A stretch of 64,000 nucleotides of DNA from Flavobacterium sedimenticola (lineage in GTDB: Bacteria; Bacteroidota; Bacteroidia; Flavobacteriales; Flavobacteriaceae): NCBI RefSeq assembly GCF_030053345.1, contig NZ_JASGBP010000001.1, positions 248,001 through 312,000 on the forward strand, written 5' to 3'. This document shows, piece by piece, positions 32,443 through 40,835 of the stretch (positions within the stretch are counted from its first letter, which is position 1; each line of letters begins with the position of its first letter). Made by a program: the position numbers and the translations under genes. A model generated the notes under the pieces. That model was not told the DNA's origin. It saw only the letters and a program-made list of their open reading frames with translations, and made no database searches.

Positions 32443-35271
32443 TTAGAAATTAATGTATAAGTTAACAAAATAAGTTCTTCCGTAACCATAGAAATATTTA
32501 GGCCCAAATGATGGCGTTCCATTGGCATTATCGGCTAAATATTCAGGATAGGTTGCTTTTCTAGACTGCTCAAATCCTCCGGTTTTGTACTCAAAGTCGA
32601 GTACATTATTGATAGAGGCAAAGAAACCAAAAGTATCATTACCTACTCTCCATGATTTTCCACCCACTAAATTTAATAACGTAATAGGCTCAAATTTTTC
32701 TTGTTTTAACAAGGCTCTTACGGACTCTTCGGTGGCTCCTTCAAAACCAACTCCGCTACCATTAACATCAACAACGAAGTTTTGTGTTCTTAAAATGCTG
32801 GACACATCAAGATAACTATCGGTTAAGTAATTGATGTTGGCGCCAATCCACCAGAACTTAGGATCTCTGTATTCTAAACCAAAAGAGTACGCTTGTTGCG
32901 GCATACCCGGTAATCGGTATCCTTTTAAATACGCTTTACCGAAATCCGTTACCGGATTGATGTTAGAGCTGGTCGCTAAAGCATCATCGTTAACTTTCAG
33001 ATTCGGGTTATTGTCATACGTATATTGACCGTAGGAAGCCGAACCTATGGCTTTAATGGTTGACGTAATTTGGTATTCAAAACCAAACTCGGCACCAACG
33101 TGTTTTTTATTCATCCCGGTTACAATCTCGCTGATGAATGAATCCGTATCGGTAGATCCGTCTTCACCGGCATCAAAAATGCCTTCACCATAGAAGAATG
33201 AAATCTCGGTAGCGTTAGAAATTTTGTTATAAAAACCGGTCAATCTTGCCTTGAATTTTGGCGCTTTGATGATATAACTTACGTCAGAACCCATAATTGA
33301 CTCACTGCTTAAATCGGGAGTAATATTGTTATTCAAACGCGCGTTCGAGAACGTGTTTCTCAAACTTGGGGCTTTGGTCATGTAAAGACCATTGAAATCC
33401 AAGAATTGTTTTCCGGTAATTTTATAAGTCAAACCACCTTTGAACCCAAAGTTTTCAAAAACTACGCTTTTACTTTTCCCGAAAGAGTTGGTTGGATAAA
33501 TCCCGTTTCTGTAGTTTCCTTCTCTTTGGTATTCTGTTCTCGAGAACGATTGAGCCAAATAAAAGTCGGCTTTTTTGTAGCTGAATTTGAATTGGGTAAA
33601 TCCGTCAAAAGTAGTCGCATTCAAATAGTAATTATAACCGTAAGCATCTCCGACACGCACTTGTCTGTCCGGATTATTTAAATCCGATTGCGATGCGTTG
33701 CCGCTGAAGAAAGGATCGATATCGTTAAAATAAGAACCTCCCAATAAATCAATCAATTTTTGGAAATTTTTAGAACGCAACTTTTTGAAGTTGATTCCGG
33801 CATTTAAGGTAATGTTATCCGCAATGGCCGAATTGAGGTACGAGTTAGCACTCCATTGCTTGTCTTCCACTCGGTCTTCATATAGTACATAAGCACTTCT
33901 TTCGCCGCGGTTCACCACTTTATTGGTGTAGTAGATATTGTTCCAATTGATTTGTCCGTCATTTACGAAGTTTGTCTGAGCAATTTCTGCACTCGGGTTG
34001 GTATAACCAATAATGGTTACGTTATCCGGCGCGTAGGTCGGTACATAGTATGTCTCATCGTTCAAATAGTAACTTGGTAAGTTTTTATAGTACGTAGGAT
34101 CGGGATTGTTAGCCAATTGGAAATCCAGGCGACTGTTCCCTACAAATCCTACTTGGTATGCCACGTTGGTATTCAAAGTGGTTTTATCGGTAATTTTCCA
34201 ATAATGACTTAACATATTGATTGGTTCTTCAATCTCTTTATAACGAGAGTTTCTTTTCTCTCCCTCTTGCCATCCCCAATACGAGTTGTATTCTATACCT
34301 TTTAAACGAGTAACCTCATCGGTATTTGGCGAACTTTTTCCGCGTTTGTTTTGAGCAAAAATGGATGTAAAGTTGATAGAGTGTTTGTCATTAATTTTCT
34401 TTTCCACGCTGGCAAACACAGAATTGGCATCGTAATTCGTTCCTTCAAAGTATCCTTCATTAGCCCATCTTCTGGAAGCCGATACTACAAAAGCCCATCC
34501 ATCAGTGTTCATTCCGGAAGCATGAGTTCCCATCATTCTCCAACTGTAGTTGGTATTGGTTCCGGAGAATGAAATTCTGGAACCTCTACGGTACATAGAA
34601 GCTCTGGTGTTAATTTCCTGAGTTCCCAACAAACCGCCGAATGTATAATCAGAAGGGGCAGAACCCATGGTAAATTCTTGGTTTCTGGTAGCATCATTCA
34701 ATCCGCCCCAGTTACTCCATTGTGGTCTTCCGTCGTACAATTTATTCATGGAAATACCATTAATCATAGTAATCCCGTATTCATTATCTAAACCTCTGAT
34801 TCTAAAGCGAGCCTGTCCCCAGTTAAATGCCGCAGCTTGTTGGTATACATCTCTCGAAGCTTGTAACAATCCCGAAGTACTTTCAGAACCGCTATTATCA
34901 TCTCCTAAATCATTCTCCGTAATGGTAACCAAACTCAGCTGCTGCTCTGAGGTAATATCTTCCTCAAAAACAATAATTCCTAAGTCTAACATTTTTCCGG
35001 CAATCACATCAACTGAAAGCAATTGATCTTTGTAACCGGTACTTTTAATCTGCAGTAACTGACTGCCTTGAGGCACTTCATTAAAAACAAAAACACCGGC
35101 TGCATTCGTTAAAGCAGTCAAACTGGTGTTTTCAATAGAAGCAACAACATTTTGTAAAGGTTTTTGTGTTTTTGAATCGACCACTTTACCTGTAATGCCC
35201 GTAGTAGCAGTTTGTGCAAAAACAAAAAACACTTGCATCACAAATAAGGTACTAATAACAAGTTTTTTCAT
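32443..35271 (-). CDS. TonB-dependent outer-membrane receptor
   Basis: 942 residues from the ATG at 35271 (MKKLVISTLFVMQVFFVFAQ signal peptide). An N-terminal carboxypeptidase-regulatory-like domain (GITGKVVDSKTQKPLQNVVASIE) is followed by a plug domain (FRIRGLDNEYGITMINGISMN) and a 22-strand-type barrel ending in an aromatic C-terminus (YGYGRTYFVNLYINF). There is no SusD partner; two lipoproteins follow instead. The divergent neighbour is an endonuclease-family gene. Substrate inferred only loosely: nucleic-acid breakdown products, nucleotides or phosphate are possible. Confidence 0.92.
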   Translation of the reverse strand: MKKLVISTLFVMQVFFVFAQTATTGITGKVVDSKTQKPLQNVVASIENTSLTALTNAAGVFVFNEVPQGSQLLQIKSTGYKDQLLSVDVIAGKMLDLGIIVFEEDITSEQQLSLVTITENDLGDDNSGSESTSGLLQASRDVYQQAAAFNWGQARFRIRGLDNEYGITMINGISMNKLYDGRPQWSNWGGLNDATRNQEFTMGSAPSDYTFGGLLGTQEINTRASMYRRGSRISFSGTNTNYSWRMMGTHASGMNTDGWAFVVSASRRWANEGYFEGTNYDANSVFASVEKKINDKHSINFTSIFAQNKRGKSSPNTDEVTRLKGIEYNSYWGWQEGEKRNSRYKEIEEPINMLSHYWKITDKTTLNTNVAYQVGFVGNSRLDFQLANNPDPTYYKNLPSYYLNDETYYVPTYAPDNVTIIGYTNPSAEIAQTNFVNDGQINWNNIYYTNKVVNRGERSAYVLYEDRVEDKQWSANSYLNSAIADNITLNAGINFKKLRSKNFQKLIDLLGGSYFNDIDPFFSGNASQSDLNNPDRQVRVGDAYGYNYYLNATTFDGFTQFKFSYKKADFYLAQSFSRTEYQREGNYRNGIYPTNSFGKSKSVVFENFGFKGGLTYKITGKQFLDFNGLYMTKAPSLRNTFSNARLNNNITPDLSSESIMGSDVSYIIKAPKFKARLTGFYNKISNATEISFFYGEGIFDAGEDGSTDTDSFISEIVTGMNKKHVGAEFGFEYQITSTIKAIGSASYGQYTYDNNPNLKVNDDALATSSNINPVTDFGKAYLKGYRLPGMPQQAYSFGLEYRDPKFWWIGANINYLTDSYLDVSSILRTQNFVVDVNGSGVGFEGATEESVRALLKQEKFEPITLLNLVGGKSWRVGNDTFGFFASINNVLDFEYKTGGFEQSRKATYPEYLADNANGTPSFGPKYFYGYGRTYFVNLYINF

Positions 35272-35328
35272 AAATAAAATTAGATTAATTTTTTCCTGAA
35301 AAGTCCTTAATAAAAACTTAACAGCCGA

Positions 35329-35336
35329 CAAATGTA
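35329..35336 (-). promoter_or_regulatory. -7 promoter element of the TonB receptor operon
   Basis: On the minus strand TACATTTG fits TAnnTTTG, about 58 bases before the receptor ATG. Confidence 0.45.
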
Positions 35337-35356
35337 CATCTTTTAATAATATTATC

Positions 35357-35364
35357 TAATTTTG
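35357..35364 (+). promoter_or_regulatory. -7 promoter element of the endonuclease-family gene
   Basis: TAATTTTG fits TAnnTTTG, 45 bases before the ATG at 35410. It lies back to back with the receptor promoter, so a shared regulator is possible. Confidence 0.45.
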
Positions 35365-35409
35365 GCTCGAAGTTTGTAAAAAACTTGATAATAAATTAAT
35401 ATCGATTTT

Positions 35410-36510
35410 ATGAGAATAAAAAAATTAATAGCTCTTTTCTTTGCTTTTTTCGCAATTACAGGGGCTAGTGCACAGGCAAAAAAGTATAATATCCATACGG
35501 TTGCCTTCTACAACTTTGAAAACCTTTTTGACACCATTAACGGACCGAATAACGATGAAGAATGGTTGCCAAAGGGAATTCAAAACTGGACTTCTGCCAA
35601 ATACAAACAAAAACTACATAATTTATCCCGAGTACTTTCTGAAATCGGCACCGGTGAAAATCCGAATAATTCCCCAACCCTAATCGGAGGATGTGAAATC
35701 GAAAACCGCGGTGTATTGGAAGATTTAGTAAAAGAACCATTGCTAATTAATAAAGATTACGGCATCATTCATTTTGATTCGCCGGATAAACGAGGAATTG
35801 ATGTGGCTCTGTTATACCAAAAGAAACATTTCAAACCTACCAGTTACAAAAATATCCCGTTACTTATCTACAGAAGTCAAGAAGGAAAAGACGATAAAAA
35901 AGACAAAGACGAAGCTACCGATGATAAAGCTGAAACCGGAAAAGATGACCGCGTTTATACCAGAGATCAGCTCTTAGTTACCGGTTTCTTAGATGGTGAA
36001 GAAGTCAATATTATTGTCAACCACTGGCCGTCGCGTTCCGGTGGTGAAAAGAAAAGCGCTCCTTTCCGTGAAGCGGCTGGCAGACTTAATAGAACTATCA
36101 TGGATTCTATCTACAAAATTAACCCCAATGCCAAAATCATTACCATGGGTGACTTAAATGACGGTTCCTATAATAAAAGTGTTAAAGAAGGTATCGGTGC
36201 CAAACGCAAAAAAGAAGAAGTAAAACCATTCGGTGTTTACAACCCGTTTGAAGAAATGTTCTACAAAGGCAACGCCACGCTTTTCTACCGTGATGCCGGC
36301 GACATATTTGACCAAATCATGGTATCGGAAACACTCATCCAAAAAGACTTTTCCTCTTTCCGTTATTGGAAAGCCGGTATTTACAACAAACCGTACATGA
36401 TTACCAAAAGCGGACAATACAAAGGGTATCCGCTACGCCATAGCTCAAACGAAATAGGCTACAGCGACCACTTTCCGGTGTATATTTACTTGATTAAGGA
36501 AGTGAAATAA
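35410..36510 (+). CDS. secreted endonuclease/exonuclease/phosphatase family protein
   Basis: 366 residues. Signal peptide MRIKKLIALFFAFFAITGASAQA. EEP-fold motifs: FYNFENLFD at the start, GGCEIENRGVLEDL (metal-binding Glu), INIIVNHWPSRSGG-like segment (NIIVNHWPSRSGG), IITMGDLNDGS and IGYSDHFPVYI (catalytic Asp-His). A Lys/Asp-rich insertion (about 155-180, GKDDKKDKDEATDDKAE) is unusual. Predicted exported nuclease or phosphodiesterase. It is divergent from the TonB receptor operon, which suggests a joint scavenging role. Confidence 0.9.
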   Translation: MRIKKLIALFFAFFAITGASAQAKKYNIHTVAFYNFENLFDTINGPNNDEEWLPKGIQNWTSAKYKQKLHNLSRVLSEIGTGENPNNSPTLIGGCEIENRGVLEDLVKEPLLINKDYGIIHFDSPDKRGIDVALLYQKKHFKPTSYKNIPLLIYRSQEGKDDKKDKDEATDDKAETGKDDRVYTRDQLLVTGFLDGEEVNIIVNHWPSRSGGEKKSAPFREAAGRLNRTIMDSIYKINPNAKIITMGDLNDGSYNKSVKEGIGAKRKKEEVKPFGVYNPFEEMFYKGNATLFYRDAGDIFDQIMVSETLIQKDFSSFRYWKAGIYNKPYMITKSGQYKGYPLRHSSNEIGYSDHFPVYIYLIKEVK

Positions 36511-36516
36511 ATTTTT

Positions 36517-36545
36517 AAAAGTCTCGAACGTATCGAGACTTTTTT
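36517..36545 (+). terminator. terminator of the endonuclease-family gene
   Basis: AAAAGTCTCGA, loop ACGTA, TCGAGACTTTTT. Confidence 0.9.
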
Positions 36546-36573
36546 ATTCCATACCTTTACTAAAATTTAGAAT

Positions 36574-37110
36574 ATGGCTGTTGCACAACCTTTCAATCTC
36601 AATCAATGGATTGATGAAAACCGTCACCTACTCAAACCTCCCGTTGGCAATAAAAACTTATACGTCAATTCCGGTGATTATATCGTAATGATTGTAGCCG
36701 GCCCTAATGCACGAAAAGATTACCACTACAACGAAACCGAAGAATTGTTCTACCAACTCGAAGGCGAAATTACCGTTTACATCCAAGAAGACGGCCAAAA
36801 GAAAGCCATGAAACTCTCCGCCGGTGATCTATTTTTGCTGCCTGCTAAAGTGCCGCATTCTCCATCCCGCTCAGAAAACTCGATTGGCTTGGTAGTAGAA
36901 CGCAAAAGGGTCGGCAAAGAAATCCCCGACGGCCTACTTTGGTTCTGCGAAAACTGCAACCACAAACTCTACGAAGTCTACTTCGAATTACACGATATTG
37001 AAAAGGATTTTCTCCAACATTTCAATCATTTTTACCAATCGGAATCCCTCAGAACCTGCGAAAAATGCGGTACTGTGATGGAAACCGATCCTCGATTTAT
37101 TTCCAAATAA
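36574..37110 (+). CDS. haaO: 3-hydroxyanthranilate 3,4-dioxygenase
   Basis: 178 residues, the bacterial form with a C-terminal metal-binding tail. The cupin core carries the iron ligands in DYHYNETEELFYQLEGE and the later His in KVPHSPSRS. Arg residues expected for substrate binding are in GPNARKDY and VVERKRVG. The tail has two Cys pairs (CENC and CEKC) that bind a second, rubredoxin-like iron. It opens the aromatic ring in tryptophan breakdown through kynurenine. No other kynurenine gene is adjacent; the next gene is an aldehyde dehydrogenase. Confidence 0.94.
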   Translation: MAVAQPFNLNQWIDENRHLLKPPVGNKNLYVNSGDYIVMIVAGPNARKDYHYNETEELFYQLEGEITVYIQEDGQKKAMKLSAGDLFLLPAKVPHSPSRSENSIGLVVERKRVGKEIPDGLLWFCENCNHKLYEVYFELHDIEKDFLQHFNHFYQSESLRTCEKCGTVMETDPRFISK

Positions 37111-37113
37111 TGT

Positions 37114-37199
37114 ATTTAGGAGCTAATCCGGCTGTCCACTGTATCTTTTTAACTTGTTATAAAAACAAGCTAAAAAGGATGCCGTTACCATCCGGGCTA
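37114..37199 (-). repeat. structured intergenic element, copy C
   Basis: On the minus strand: TAGCCCGGATGGTAACGGCATC, a 14-bp hairpin (CTTTTTAGCTTGTT with its partner, loop TTTAT), ATACAGTGGACAGCCGGAT, then the tail TAGCTCCTAAATA. The closing helix is CCGG/CCGG where copies A, B and D have CCCG/CGGG: a paired, compensatory change. It lies antisense between haaO and the aldehyde dehydrogenase. Confidence 0.8.
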
Positions 37200-37257
37200 A
37201 AATTCAAAATAAACGATTACTTTTGCTGAAATTTTAAACATTCAAACTAAAAATACA

Positions 37258-38811
37258 ATGGCAACAATTGCTCAACAATTCGGCATGACCGAAGCCTTAG
37301 AAATATTAGGCGTAAAAGCCGTTAACGAAGGAACTTCCACCGGAAACAATCATTTTGCCTCAGGAGACATTATCGAAAGTTACTCTCCGGTCGACGGACA
37401 ACTCATCGGAAAAGTAAAAACCACTACCGCCGAAGATTACGAAAAAGTAATGCAAACCGCCGCCGAAGCCTTCAAAACCTTCCGCTTAATGCCGGCTCCG
37501 AAACGCGGAGAAATCGTGCGTCAATTCGGAGAAAAACTAAGAAAATACAAAGAGCCGCTAGGCAAATTGGTTTCCTATGAAATGGGAAAATCGCTTCAAG
37601 AAGGCTACGGAGAAGTTCAAGAAATGATTGACATTTGCGACTTTGCCGTGGGTTTGTCTCGTCAATTACACGGGTTAACCATGCACTCGGAACGTCCGGG
37701 TCACCGCATGTACGAGCAATACCATCCGCTAGGTATTGTCGGCATCATTTCGGCCTTCAACTTCCCGGTAGCGGTTTGGTCTTGGAATACGGCTTTGGCT
37801 TGGATTTGTGGCGACGTTTGCGTTTGGAAACCATCTGAAAAAACGCCTTTGTGCAGTATCGCTTGTCAAAACATCATTGCCGAAGTTTTAAAAGAAAACA
37901 ATTTACCGGAAGGTATTTCTTGCTTAATCAACGGCGATTACAAAGTGGGCGAAATGATGACGCACGACAAACGCGTGCCTTTGGTTTCAGCTACCGGCTC
38001 GACTCGTATGGGTAAAATTGTAGCCCAAGCTTGTGCCGCTCGTTTAGGCAACTCTTTATTGGAATTAGGCGGTAACAACGCCATCATCGTAACGCCGGAT
38101 GCCGACATCAAAATGACGGTTATCGGAGCGGTTTTCGGAGCCGTGGGTACAGCCGGTCAACGTTGTACTTCTACTCGCAGACTAATCATCCACGAAAGCA
38201 TTTACGATAAAGTACGTGATGCCTTAGTAGGCGCTTACGGTCAGTTGCGAATCGGAAATCCGTTAGACCAAAACAACCACGTGGGTCCGCTAATTGACAA
38301 AGATGCTGTTCAAATGTACCAAAAAGCTTTAGAGCAAGTCGTAGCTGAAGGTGGTAAAATTTTAGTCGAAGGCGGCGTATTAACCGGCGAAGGCTATGAG
38401 AGCGGATGTTATGTTAAACCCGCCATTGCTGAAGCCGAAAATCACTACGCTATTGTACAACACGAAACTTTTGCACCGGTGTTATACTTATTGAAATACT
38501 CAGGTGATGTTCATGAAGCCATTGCTATTCAAAACGGAGTAGCCCAAGGTTTATCCTCAGCTATTATGACCAACAACTTACGTGAAGCGGAAACCTTCTT
38601 ATCGCATGCCGGTTCAGATTGCGGTATTGCTAATGTGAATATCGGAACATCCGGTGCCGAAATCGGTGGAGCTTTTGGTGGCGAAAAAGAGACCGGCGGT
38701 GGCCGCGAATCGGGTTCTGACGCTTGGAAAGTATATATGAGAAGACAAACCAATACCATCAACTACACCACTAGTTTACCATTGGCACAAGGGATTAAGT
38801 TTGATTTGTAA
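37258..38811 (+). CDS. amaB: ALDH7-type aldehyde dehydrogenase
   Basis: 517 residues, close to the ALDH7A1 (alpha-aminoadipic semialdehyde dehydrogenase) length. The catalytic Cys is in TAGQRCTSTRR and the general-base Glu in LLELGGNNAI. The NAD-binding segments GIISAFNFPVAVWSWN and ATGSTRMGKIVAQACAARL are clear. The C-terminal signature GAEIGGAFGGEKETGGGRESGSDAWKVYMRR is typical of ALDH7. It probably oxidises the lysine-derived semialdehyde or a related aldehyde. A terminator follows. Confidence 0.88.
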   Translation: MATIAQQFGMTEALEILGVKAVNEGTSTGNNHFASGDIIESYSPVDGQLIGKVKTTTAEDYEKVMQTAAEAFKTFRLMPAPKRGEIVRQFGEKLRKYKEPLGKLVSYEMGKSLQEGYGEVQEMIDICDFAVGLSRQLHGLTMHSERPGHRMYEQYHPLGIVGIISAFNFPVAVWSWNTALAWICGDVCVWKPSEKTPLCSIACQNIIAEVLKENNLPEGISCLINGDYKVGEMMTHDKRVPLVSATGSTRMGKIVAQACAARLGNSLLELGGNNAIIVTPDADIKMTVIGAVFGAVGTAGQRCTSTRRLIIHESIYDKVRDALVGAYGQLRIGNPLDQNNHVGPLIDKDAVQMYQKALEQVVAEGGKILVEGGVLTGEGYESGCYVKPAIAEAENHYAIVQHETFAPVLYLLKYSGDVHEAIAIQNGVAQGLSSAIMTNNLREAETFLSHAGSDCGIANVNIGTSGAEIGGAFGGEKETGGGRESGSDAWKVYMRRQTNTINYTTSLPLAQGIKFDL

Positions 38812-38828
38812 TAGTGTCTTTGTAAATA

Positions 38829-38858
38829 AAAAAACCTGCAATTTTTGCAGGTTTTTTT
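38829..38858 (+). terminator. terminator of the aldehyde dehydrogenase gene
   Basis: AAAACCTGCAA, loop TTT, TTGCAGGTTTT, then T. Confidence 0.9.
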
Positions 38859-38867
38859 ATTTGTAGT

Positions 38868-38942
38868 CTTGTCATTCCGAACGAATGTGAGGAATCTTAC
38901 AACACCAAGATTGTGCGATTTCTCCCTAAGGTCGAGATGACA
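38868..38942. repeat. REP-like fragment (GTCATTCCGAACG...)
   Basis: GTCATTCCGAACGAATGTGAGGAATC, with TCGAGATGACA about 50 bases later, resembles a dispersed palindromic intergenic repeat common in Flavobacteriia; the ends GTCAT/ATGAC are complementary. Only one copy is in this window. Confidence 0.5.
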
Positions 38943-38950
38943 AACCCCGC

Positions 38951-39526
38951 TTATTTTGTCTTCTTCACATATTGTGTCAAAATCACGATATGTTGGCCTT
39001 CCACACGGCCTTCAATTTGATCGGCATTGTCCCAAACTAATTTAATGTTGTGCACGGCCGCACCGCGTTTAGCCGTAAAATTGGCGCCTTTCACATCCAA
39101 GTCTTTAATCAAAACCACCGAATCGCCGTCTTGTAAAATATTGCCGTTAGAATCTTTGTGGATGATTTTGCCTTCTTCATCTTCGCCTTCCCCTGTAGCT
39201 TTGGCCCATTCCAACGCGTCTTCATCCAAATACATCATGTCCAACAAATCGTGGTTTTTTAATCGAGCCAGCATACGCCATGAAACAATTTGTACGGGAA
39301 GATTCTCGTTCCACATGCTATCGCTTAACCCGCGCCAATCGTTCGGATTCATGGTTTCCGGATTTTTAATCTGATCCAACAACGGTTGGGCTATTAAAAT
39401 ACAGTTTTCGGGTAGGGCTTCGGTTTTAGGTTCTACCAAATACACCACCAAATTTTCATTAGTACCGCTGATTTCACAGGTGGAACCACTACGATCTTTC
39501 AATCTTTTTTCAGTTACTACACTCAT
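38951..39526 (-). CDS. PhnA/YjdM-type protein
   Basis: 191 residues from the ATG at 39526 (MSVVTEKRLKDRSGSTCEISG); the open frame continues upstream into the next gene, but without a plausible protein. An N-terminal region with Cys (SGSTCEISGTNENLVVY) precedes the C-terminal PhnA domain (DSNGNILQDGDSVVLIKDLDVKGANFTAKRGAAVHNIKLV, ending HIVILTQYVKK). The family is named for the phosphonate operon, but its role is not established and it is often found alone, as here. Confidence 0.85.
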   Translation of the reverse strand: MSVVTEKRLKDRSGSTCEISGTNENLVVYLVEPKTEALPENCILIAQPLLDQIKNPETMNPNDWRGLSDSMWNENLPVQIVSWRMLARLKNHDLLDMMYLDEDALEWAKATGEGEDEEGKIIHKDSNGNILQDGDSVVLIKDLDVKGANFTAKRGAAVHNIKLVWDNADQIEGRVEGQHIVILTQYVKKTK

Positions 39527-39536
39527 TTTGTATGGA

Positions 39537-40031
39537 TTATAAATTAAAGGAAGCGCCAAGGACAAAAACAAACTGATTGTTGTATTTTTCAAATCCATCG
39601 ACGTTAGCGTCATATCGGGCCAAGGGAGCACTGCCTTCTGCAAAAAGGCCGAAACCATCGGTAAAAAAATATCTGAAACCTAAATGAGCCCCGAAATTTC
39701 GGGTACCCAAATGCAACCCGGGATAAATATCCATTGCCTTATCGAACCCAAATACATTGCCTAAATTGGCATTGAATCGGGCTTTAAAATCAGCCCTATC
39801 GGCGAAATCCGGTTTAATGCCGCCGGGTTTTTCAACCGATAATAAATACGACGCTACAAAACCGTACGACATATTTTCGCCCAAACCAAAATCAGCAGAA
39901 ACCTGAATTCCGTTGCCGTGGTCTTGAATATTCCAACCTACTTGTCCTTTGATATCGCCTTTGCCCTTGTAAGCTTGAGCTTGACCCAAACTCAGTGTTA
40001 ACAGCGCCACTATGGTGATTATTTTTTTCAT
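39537..40031 (-). CDS. outer-membrane beta-barrel-like protein (DUF6646-like)
   Basis: 164 residues from the ATG at 40031 (MKKIITIVALLTLSLGQAQA signal peptide). The mature part alternates polar and aromatic strands (GQVGWNIQDHGNGIQVSADFGLGENMSYGFVASYLL) and ends in the strand NNQFVFVLGASFNL, a typical barrel C-terminus. I recall a similar family, DUF6646, in Flavobacterium. It lies 10 bases upstream of the PhnA-type gene on the same strand. Function unknown. Confidence 0.75.
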   Translation of the reverse strand: MKKIITIVALLTLSLGQAQAYKGKGDIKGQVGWNIQDHGNGIQVSADFGLGENMSYGFVASYLLSVEKPGGIKPDFADRADFKARFNANLGNVFGFDKAMDIYPGLHLGTRNFGAHLGFRYFFTDGFGLFAEGSAPLARYDANVDGFEKYNNQFVFVLGASFNL

Positions 40032-40097
40032 GGTGATGTGTTTAGAGTACAAATATAGCCGTTTCAAACGAAGGTACTTCTAGAAATTACAGCGAAA

Positions 40098-40835
40098 TCA
40101 ATTCCGCCCTTTTTCGTTGAAATACAATTCGTGCAGCGGTTCGCTTTGCCAAAACTGTTTGGAATCGACATCCATAACGGTCAGCGGTCCTTTGAAAGCG
40201 GCTCCGGTATCTACATTCCACACGCAGGCTTTTTGGACCGGAGTGGTAAATCCAATTCGGGTTACAGGTGTATGACCGATATAGATTTCATCGTACAAGG
40301 TGAGTCGTTTGGGATAAAGCCAACTTTTGGGGTCTAACCTTTCATCGAGCGACAGGGCGGTTTCCCAAAGTGTTCGGTCCCAATAAAACAACTTCGGAAA
40401 GTGTTCAAAGCGAATGCCGTTCATGTTGGTAAATCCGGCATGGATAAACAACCGGTTTTGATCGTCGTGATGGTAATTTTGCAAGGCTTTTAAAAACTGA
40501 ATATGCTTTTTTTTGGTCTCGTCAGCTATTTTTTCATAAGCCAAAACCGTAGCTTCGCCGCCATGCATGAACCACATTTTTTCATTAAAATTTTCGGTAT
40601 GCCCTTCCAACCAATCCAACAACAACTCATCGTGGTTGCCTTTAATAAAAATGCAGTTTTGCTTTTGGCCCAAATCCATTAAAAAATCAATTACCTGTGG
40701 CGATTCGCTCCAGCCGTCAACATAATCGCCCAAAAAAATAAGTTGGTCTTCTCGGGTTACTTGAGCTCTTTCCATAATTTGGTGTACGGCTCGTAGCCCG
40801 CCGTGGATGTCTCCTATCACTAATGTTCTACCCAT
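40098..40835 (-). CDS. metallophosphoesterase (Ser/Thr phosphatase-like)
   Basis: 245 residues. The dinuclear metal-site motifs are all present: GDIHGG near residue 8, GDYVDGW near 36, GNHDE near 65 and HAGF near 131, with a further His in YIGHTPV. This resembles the small PrpA/ApaH-like protein phosphatases or symmetrical dinucleotide hydrolases; substrate not decided. It starts inside the 3' end of the upstream gene (8-base overlap), so the two are translationally coupled. Confidence 0.88.
   Translation of the reverse strand: MGRTLVIGDIHGGLRAVHQIMERAQVTREDQLIFLGDYVDGWSESPQVIDFLMDLGQKQNCIFIKGNHDELLLDWLEGHTENFNEKMWFMHGGEATVLAYEKIADETKKKHIQFLKALQNYHHDDQNRLFIHAGFTNMNGIRFEHFPKLFYWDRTLWETALSLDERLDPKSWLYPKRLTLYDEIYIGHTPVTRIGFTTPVQKACVWNVDTGAAFKGPLTVMDVDSKQFWQSEPLHELYFNEKGRN

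Noticed and set aside
39527..39658. Upstream extension of the PhnA-type gene
   Set aside because: It overlaps the end of the beta-barrel gene in another frame; MSVVTEKRLKDRSG is the natural start.
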